Origin: Actinomycetota bacterium
GTDB lineage: Bacteria > Actinomycetota > Actinomycetes > Nanopelagicales > Nanopelagicaceae
DNA length: 9,505 bases
Direction of reading: 5' to 3'
NCBI GenBank assembly: GCA_009699645.1
Contig: WLNU01000037.1
Location: forward strand, 1 to 9,505
Made by a program: the position numbers and the translations under genes. Below the pieces are notes generated by a model. The model worked only from the letters and a program-made list of their open reading frames with translations, searched no databases and was not told where the DNA came from. This document shows, one piece after another, positions 5,893 through 9,505 of this stretch (its first letter is position 1; each line of letters starts with the position of its first letter).

Positions 5893-7029
5893 TTTTTTGA
5901 AGGCATCGGCCCATATCTGCCAATGCCATTTTTCTACGATCCATCTGCGCCCAGCTTGACCCATCAATGTGGCCTGCGCAGGGTTATTGAGCAAGTTAAT
6001 TGCTGCAACGGCGATAGCAGCGCTATCTAAACCATCAACAACGACACCAGTTGTGCCATTAATCACGGCATCTGGGGCACCACCTGATGCCCCGGCAATC
6101 ACGGGTAACCCACACGCACTTGCCTCAAGATAGACAATGCCTAAACCCTCAACTTCTAATCCAAAAAATCGCGAACGCGAAGGCATCGCAAAAATTTCGC
6201 CTAAACAAATGTAGCGCGGAAGATCGGCATACTGAATCCGACCTATAAAACTAATGTGATCATCGAGTGCATACTTTCTTGATAGTGCCTGCAAATGCTC
6301 TCGGTAAGGTCCCTCACCTATCAGCAACAAATGAGCCTCTGGAACCTCTTGCACAATTGCTCGCATTGATTCAATCAAACGGTCCTGACCTTTGCGATGG
6401 ACTAATCGACCGACCGAAACGATTACTTTTTTCTCGCCCAAACCAAGTGATTCTCGAAGTGATGATGAGTCAATCGGTGCAAAATGTTCGGTATCGATAC
6501 CTGGTGCAATTTTTACCATTGCATCAGCCGACTTTGGAGTAAGTACACCCGCAATCGCTGTGCGCGTGAACTCACCTAAGTAAGTAAGTGCATCGACAGT
6601 CGATCCGATTCGGCGCATTGCTAGGGTGAATGGAAATACTTTCGACCACCAGACTTCATGGCCATGGGTTAAGGCGATTATTCTGCCGACTCCAGCCCGT
6701 CGAAACCTCGAAGCCATAAGTGCAAGTGGCGCTGCTGCTCCGAAGACAACGCTTTCTATCTGCTCATCCTTTATCAACTGCACAATGGCGCCCGTGATTC
6801 GTGGCGTGGGTAGCAGAATTTTTGCGCGATCTCTGAGGACACGTACACCGTATTTTTCAAGCCACGCAGCGTCATAGCCATCTGTTTGGCCCTGGGCCGA
6901 GGTGTAAACAGTCGTAGATCCATGTGGCAATCGTTCAATCAGACCAATAATGAAGCTTTCGATTCCGCCTGCGCGTGGACCAAAATCATTGGTAACGAAG
7001 AGAGTTTTTTTAGTAACGGCGCGCCCCAA
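5878..7029 (-). CDS. pimB: GT4 mannosyltransferase, PimB' type (phosphatidylinositol mannoside synthesis)
   Basis: By family this enzyme adds the second mannose from GDP-mannose to phosphatidylinositol monomannoside at the inner membrane face. The N-terminal Rossmann domain opens with TNDFGPRAGGIESF (13-26), very close to the TNDFPPRxGGIQS of actinobacterial PimB'. LTHGHEVWW contains the candidate catalytic His (122 or 124) and TYLGEFTR (149-156) follows. The C-terminal domain has VGRLVHRKGQD with Arg208 and Lys213 for the donor phosphates, LLIGEGPY, and the EX7E motif EGLGIVYLE (Glu294-Glu302). Length (383 aa) is usual. The TTG at 7029 is the only start before an upstream stop at 7053-7051. 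It lies 20 bases inside the NlpC/P60 gene with no Shine-Dalgarno or -10 box, so translation probably depends on coupling. Position and strand match Rv2188c. Confidence 0.9.
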   Translation of the reverse strand: MGRAVTKKTLFVTNDFGPRAGGIESFIIGLIERLPHGSTTVYTSAQGQTDGYDAAWLEKYGVRVLRDRAKILLPTPRITGAIVQLIKDEQIESVVFGAAAPLALMASRFRRAGVGRIIALTHGHEVWWSKVFPFTLAMRRIGSTVDALTYLGEFTRTAIAGVLTPKSADAMVKIAPGIDTEHFAPIDSSSLRESLGLGEKKVIVSVGRLVHRKGQDRLIESMRAIVQEVPEAHLLLIGEGPYREHLQALSRKYALDDHISFIGRIQYADLPRYICLGEIFAMPSRSRFFGLEVEGLGIVYLEASACGLPVIAGASGGAPDAVINGTTGVVVDGLDSAAIAVAAINLLNNPAQATLMGQAGRRWIVEKWHWQIWADAFKKLINE

Positions 7030-8023
7030 CCAGAGCTTTGCGTCCCATATTTAAATCAGTAGTCACCTTCACGCGAGAGCCAGAGCGTGGGGCATGCACC
7101 ATGCGACCGCCTCCTAAGTAGATACCAACATGGGAGATAGGACGACCAAAAAATAATAAATCACCGGGCTTGAGCGCTTTGAGTGAGACTTTTTTACCCA
7201 TGCGCGACTGCGCAGATGATGAGTGTGGCAGTGAGACACCGGCAGCTTGATAGGCGCGCATAGTTAGGCCCGAGCAGTCCCAGGTCACAAGTCCTGCAGC
7301 ACCAAATACATATCGATCACCGATCTGTTTAAGTGCATATTTAAGTGCAATACCAGCTCGTCCTGAAACACCATTGGCACCTGCTGCTGCGGCAAGCGAG
7401 GATGCTTGATCGGCATCTTCTTGAGCTGCTGCTAACTTTGCTAAGCGTTCGCGATCCTCTTTTTTTAACTTTGAGAGGAGAAGCTCAGCCTCTTTTAACT
7501 TAGATAAAGCCAATGCCGATTGGGCCGCGAATTTTTTCTGCGCCGCTGCAACGAGAGCTAACTTGTCATTGACCGTCAAAGTTGTTGCACTTAAGCGCTG
7601 CTGCGCAGCTTGATACTTTCGAAGTTGAGCAGATTTTCCTCGAGTGATTGCATCTAAGGCACCGGCCGATGAGAGATAGAGCGTTGGATCGCTAGAAAAG
7701 AGAAGCTCCAGACCCTGGCTCAACGTTCCGGATTTATACTGCTCAACTGCAATTGTTCCTAGTGATTTTTGTAGAGCTGACAAGCTCGCTCCCTGCACCT
7801 CGGCCTTAGCCTTAATCCCATTGAGCGTTTTGGTTAAGATCGCTAACTTCACCTTCGCCTCTTGCGCCCCTTCTGCCGCAGTCGTTGCATCCTCCTCTAA
7901 CTGCCGCACCTTGGCCTGGACCTCCTCTAAAGAGGGGGCTGCATGCGCGGGAGTGGCAATGAGGGCGGGGCCAGCAACTGCTAAGGCCGCAAGGGCGATA
8001 AACAGGGGCTTGGCCAGTGACAT
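7010..8023 (-). CDS. Secreted NlpC/P60 peptidoglycan endopeptidase with N-terminal coiled coil
   Basis: This protein should be exported and cleave peptide stems in peptidoglycan, helping cell separation or wall turnover. With ATG 8023 it is 337 aa. A signal peptide opens with MSLAKPLFIALAALAVAG and ends near ATPAHA-AP. It is followed by ~185 residues of Ala/Lys/Glu-rich coiled coil, then the NlpC/P60 domain in the last ~110 residues. The catalytic Cys250 is in TWDCSG, His298 in ISHVGIYLG and the third polar residue His310 in MVHAP. The frame also allows a GTG at 8053 (347 aa), but that adds MLLKVVSLSA before an already complete signal peptide. The GAGGA next to that GTG is too close for ribosome binding and fits a -35 element. 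The layout resembles RipA/Rv2190c-type proteins. It is co-directional with pimB', overlapping by 20 bases. Confidence 0.9.
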   Translation of the reverse strand: MSLAKPLFIALAALAVAGPALIATPAHAAPSLEEVQAKVRQLEEDATTAAEGAQEAKVKLAILTKTLNGIKAKAEVQGASLSALQKSLGTIAVEQYKSGTLSQGLELLFSSDPTLYLSSAGALDAITRGKSAQLRKYQAAQQRLSATTLTVNDKLALVAAAQKKFAAQSALALSKLKEAELLLSKLKKEDRERLAKLAAAQEDADQASSLAAAAGANGVSGRAGIALKYALKQIGDRYVFGAAGLVTWDCSGLTMRAYQAAGVSLPHSSSAQSRMGKKVSLKALKPGDLLFFGRPISHVGIYLGGGRMVHAPRSGSRVKVTTDLNMGRKALVGARRY

Positions 8024-8030
8024 AGCCGAA

Positions 8031-8060
8031 AGGCTAACTACCTTTAGCAGCACTCCTCAA
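8031..8060 (-). promoter_or_regulatory. Predicted leaderless promoter of the NlpC/P60 gene
   Basis: TTGAGG (8060-8055, four of six bases of the -35 consensus), an 18-base spacer and TAGCCT (8036-8031) stand seven bases before ATG 8023. This is the most complete promoter in the window and should also drive pimB'. It supports the ATG over the GTG at 8053. Confidence 0.55.
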
Positions 8061-8114
8061 CTTCTGAGCGTGATTTTCTCTGTGAAATAACACCGAAACT
8101 GGAATGCTAGCGCC

Positions 8115-8606
8115 ATGAGCACCTGCGCCTCCCTCGTAGTAGGCGCTGATGGTTCAACTAGCAAGGCCGGTTCTTCGAGTGGCGTCGGCTCGAGTGCAGA
8201 TCGCTCTGTATTTCTGGCCCGTCGTGCAGAGTTCGATGTGATCATCATCGGTGGAAATACTGCTCGTAATGAACCATATGCACGCACACCTGTTCCACTC
8301 GTTGTCCTCTCACGATCAGATTTAAATCCAGTTGTCGAAAATCCTAAATCACATCTGTGGAACACAACTCCGGCCCAAGCTATTGCGCGTGCACGCCAAG
8401 AGTTTGGGCCGCGAATTTTAATTGAGGGCGGCGGCGCCCTTTTAACCGAACTTCTTGCCGATCGACTCATAGATGAGTTTTTCTTAACAGTGACCCCAGA
8501 GCGCGGGGGCGAAAACATATTTGATTGGCGCCAAGTTCTCAATCACTTTTCACACTTTAGTGAGAGTCAAATCGATCAGACTCTCTTTTTTCATGCCCAG
8601 AACTAG
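8115..8606 (+). CDS. Free-standing RibD C-terminal/DHFR-like reductase
   Basis: This 163-aa protein has the RibD_C fold, an NADPH-dependent reductase shared by riboflavin pyrimidine reductases and dihydrofolate reductases. Near the start is CASLVVGADGSTS, corresponding to the family's SLDG substrate loop (Asp12, Gly13). RAEFDVIIIGGNTARNEPY (38-55) is the cofactor-binding strand and loop. ILIEGGGALLTELLADRLIDE (101-121) matches the EGG...L...VDE hallmark, followed by FFLTVTPERGGEN. There is no N-terminal deaminase domain. At 163 aa it is well below the 220-240 aa usual for stand-alone members, with the segment between the early strands and the EGG motif shortened. The real substrate (flavin precursor, folate or another carbonyl) is not decided by sequence. 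ATG 8115 has only a weak -10 (AATGCT) six bases ahead. The gene diverges from NlpC/P60 and shares CTAG with the transporter stop. Confidence 0.8.
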   Translation: MSTCASLVVGADGSTSKAGSSSGVGSSADRSVFLARRAEFDVIIIGGNTARNEPYARTPVPLVVLSRSDLNPVVENPKSHLWNTTPAQAIARARQEFGPRILIEGGGALLTELLADRLIDEFFLTVTPERGGENIFDWRQVLNHFSHFSESQIDQTLFFHAQN

Positions 8607-9442
8607 AATGCAGATATTAGGGCAACGCCGCTAACTGCCAATACGATTCCCACGTACTGAACCCTATGTAATCTCTCGCGTAAGAATCTAAAGGCAAGAA
8701 GTGCCGTTGCGATTGGATACATAGAGCTTAGGACCATTGCCACCGATACTGATCCCTTTGTACATGCGATACCCAGTAAGAGATTGGCTAGGAAATCGGC
8801 AACACCCATAAATATTAAGCTGGGATATTCACTCTTTGAAAAACCACCCATTGTGCGATAACGAAGTGCAATTGCAATAGTGACGATAAAAGTAGCAGCG
8901 CGCATCGTGACCATAGTCATCAGCGGACTGGTCTGTGAGCCAATAGAGATAAAGGTAAGTGAGGTACCAAATCCGCACGCTGCACCGATTGCAAGCAAGA
9001 GTGGGCGAATCGGTAGCCCCTGCGAAAGTTCGGGACCACTTGCACAGAATGCTCCAACGAGTGCGAGCACAATACCGATTGATGTAATTCGCGAGAGTGA
9101 ATCTCCGTGCATGAGCGAATAACTCAGTGGAACAACTGCACTCAATGCACTAATCGGTGAGACGACGCCCATGCTTCCCGAAGCGAGTCCCGCATATAAA
9201 CAGATAAGACCGAAGTAGCCTAGAAAGCCGGCACAGATTCCTGGAATTAAATAGCCCCCGTCGCCGAAGGCCTGCGCACCGCTATCACCAAAGAAAACTA
9301 CGAGTGTGATTCCAAAGAGCAGACCAATAACTTGAGAAAATCCAAGGACTGCAATCGGTGCATGTTTTTTGCTTAACCGTCCACCCTCAAAATCGGCAGT
9401 ACCCCAGAGCACACTAGAGAGCAGTGCCAAGAGTGATGCCAT
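8603..9442 (-). CDS. EamA/DMT-superfamily transporter
   Basis: This integral membrane protein of 279 aa is built from about ten hydrophobic spans arranged as two EamA repeats. The first begins with ASLLALLSSVLWGTADFEGG; the second ends in SSMYPIATALLAFRFLRERL and VQYVGIVLAVSGVALI. The pattern is that of drug/metabolite transporters that move amino acids, purines or other small metabolites, and the substrate is not predictable. An ATG at 9442 is chosen over the GTG at 9448, because TAGCCT lies seven bases before the ATG (one base before the GTG) and no Shine-Dalgarno serves either. The C terminus ends at ALISAF, overlapping by four bases the converging reductase gene. A glutamate at 23-24 of the first span region and a YP pair in the second repeat are conserved-looking but not diagnostic. 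Confidence 0.87.
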   Translation of the reverse strand: MASLLALLSSVLWGTADFEGGRLSKKHAPIAVLGFSQVIGLLFGITLVVFFGDSGAQAFGDGGYLIPGICAGFLGYFGLICLYAGLASGSMGVVSPISALSAVVPLSYSLMHGDSLSRITSIGIVLALVGAFCASGPELSQGLPIRPLLLAIGAACGFGTSLTFISIGSQTSPLMTMVTMRAATFIVTIAIALRYRTMGGFSKSEYPSLIFMGVADFLANLLLGIACTKGSVSVAMVLSSMYPIATALLAFRFLRERLHRVQYVGIVLAVSGVALISAF

Positions 9443-9449
9443 ACGCACA

Positions 9450-9455
9450 AGGCTA
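9450..9455 (-). promoter_or_regulatory. Predicted leaderless -10 box of the EamA gene
   Basis: TAGCCT on the minus strand is followed by seven bases and ATG 9442. The hexamer is identical to those before the SRPBCC and NlpC/P60 starts. No clear -35 is seen. Confidence 0.5.
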
Positions 9456-9490
9456 CCGCCCCGCCTCCCGAGATTCCCGCTAGCGATTAT

Positions 9491-9496
9491 TACTCT
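9491..9496 (+). promoter_or_regulatory. Predicted leaderless -10 box of a gene starting at the window end
   Basis: TACTCT is followed by six bases and the ATG that closes the window. This repeats the spacing seen at the other starts and points rightward, divergent from the EamA gene. Confidence 0.4.
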
Positions 9497-9502
9497 AAGA
9501 GT

Positions 9503-9505
9503 ATG
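9503..9505 (+). CDS. Probable start codon of a truncated rightward gene
   Basis: Only the ATG is inside the window. It is called because a TANNNT box stands exactly six bases upstream, the EamA gene faces away from it, and the 60-base gap has the size of the other divergent gaps here. The product is unknown. Confidence 0.35.

Noticed and set aside
5886..5898. T-rich stretch after the response-regulator stop as a terminator
   Set aside because: A T6 run is present, but no GC-rich stem precedes it, and the bases are coding sequence of pimB' on the other strand.
8024..8035. AGCC-GAAA-GGCT mini-hairpin before the NlpC/P60 start
   Set aside because: The four-base stem lies over the -10 and the bases before the likely transcription start, so it would not be in the RNA. 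It is too short to call a regulator site.
8024..8053. GTG at 8053 as start of the NlpC/P60 gene
   Set aside because: It would put ten extra residues before a complete signal peptide and run through the predicted -10. The adjacent GAGGA is too close to act as a ribosome site and is better read as part of a -35.
8057..8542. 161-codon open frame on the minus strand opposite the RibD_C-like gene
   Set aside because: The translation is rich in Ser/Arg with no family features, whereas the plus strand encodes clear RibD_C motifs over the same bases. It is a shadow frame.
9443..9448. GTG at 9448 as start of the EamA gene
   Set aside because: It adds only two residues and lies one base from TAGCCT. 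ATG 9442 has the spacing seen at other starts.

Overview
The window is a dense, almost gap-free stretch of chromosome from an actinobacterium of moderate GC. The gene set argues for this: a PimB'-like phosphatidylinositol-mannoside mannosyltransferase, an actinobacterial NlpC/P60 endopeptidase with an N-terminal coiled coil, a TB16.3-like SRPBCC protein and a FadD15-like acyl-CoA ligase. Their order and strands match the Mycobacterium tuberculosis Rv2182c-Rv2190c block as I remember it. Tiny or negative intergenic distances, compact proteins and moderate GC suggest a streamlined freshwater lineage such as the acI group (Nanopelagicales). That placement is inference.

Layout. 1-468 (+): 3' part of a RecB/Cas4-type PD-(D/E)XK nuclease. 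465-1166 (-): PlsC-type acyltransferase. 1211-1483 (+): unknown acidic 90-aa protein, followed by a possible coupled 21-codon micro-ORF (1480-1545). 1549-2493 (-): ROK glucokinase, downstream of an SRPBCC gene (2503-2940, -) with a 9-base gap. 2996-4789 (+): long-chain acyl-CoA synthetase, then a very small histidine kinase (4799-5281) and a NarL/LuxR response regulator (5278-5892) in one run. 5878-7029 (-): PimB', overlapping by 20 bases the upstream NlpC/P60 gene (7010-8023, -). 8115-8606 (+): free-standing RibD_C/DHFR-like reductase. 8603-9442 (-): EamA/DMT transporter. The last three bases (9503-9505) look like the start codon of another rightward gene.

Functional theme. Several genes serve the envelope: phosphatidic acid synthesis (PlsC), fatty acid activation (FadD), PI-mannoside synthesis (PimB') and peptidoglycan cleavage (NlpC/P60). 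Glucokinase feeds central carbon metabolism. The kinase/regulator pair sits between fadD and pimB', where the mycobacterial block has none as far as I recall.

The most striking non-coding signal is at the gene starts. Seven of ten starts that are not translationally coupled have a TANNNT hexamer exactly 6 or 7 bases before the start codon and no usable Shine-Dalgarno. That is the geometry of leaderless transcription. The signal also supports shorter starts for the NlpC/P60 and EamA genes. No gap between genes exceeds 100 bases. I see no tRNA, rRNA, CRISPR array or insertion sequence.
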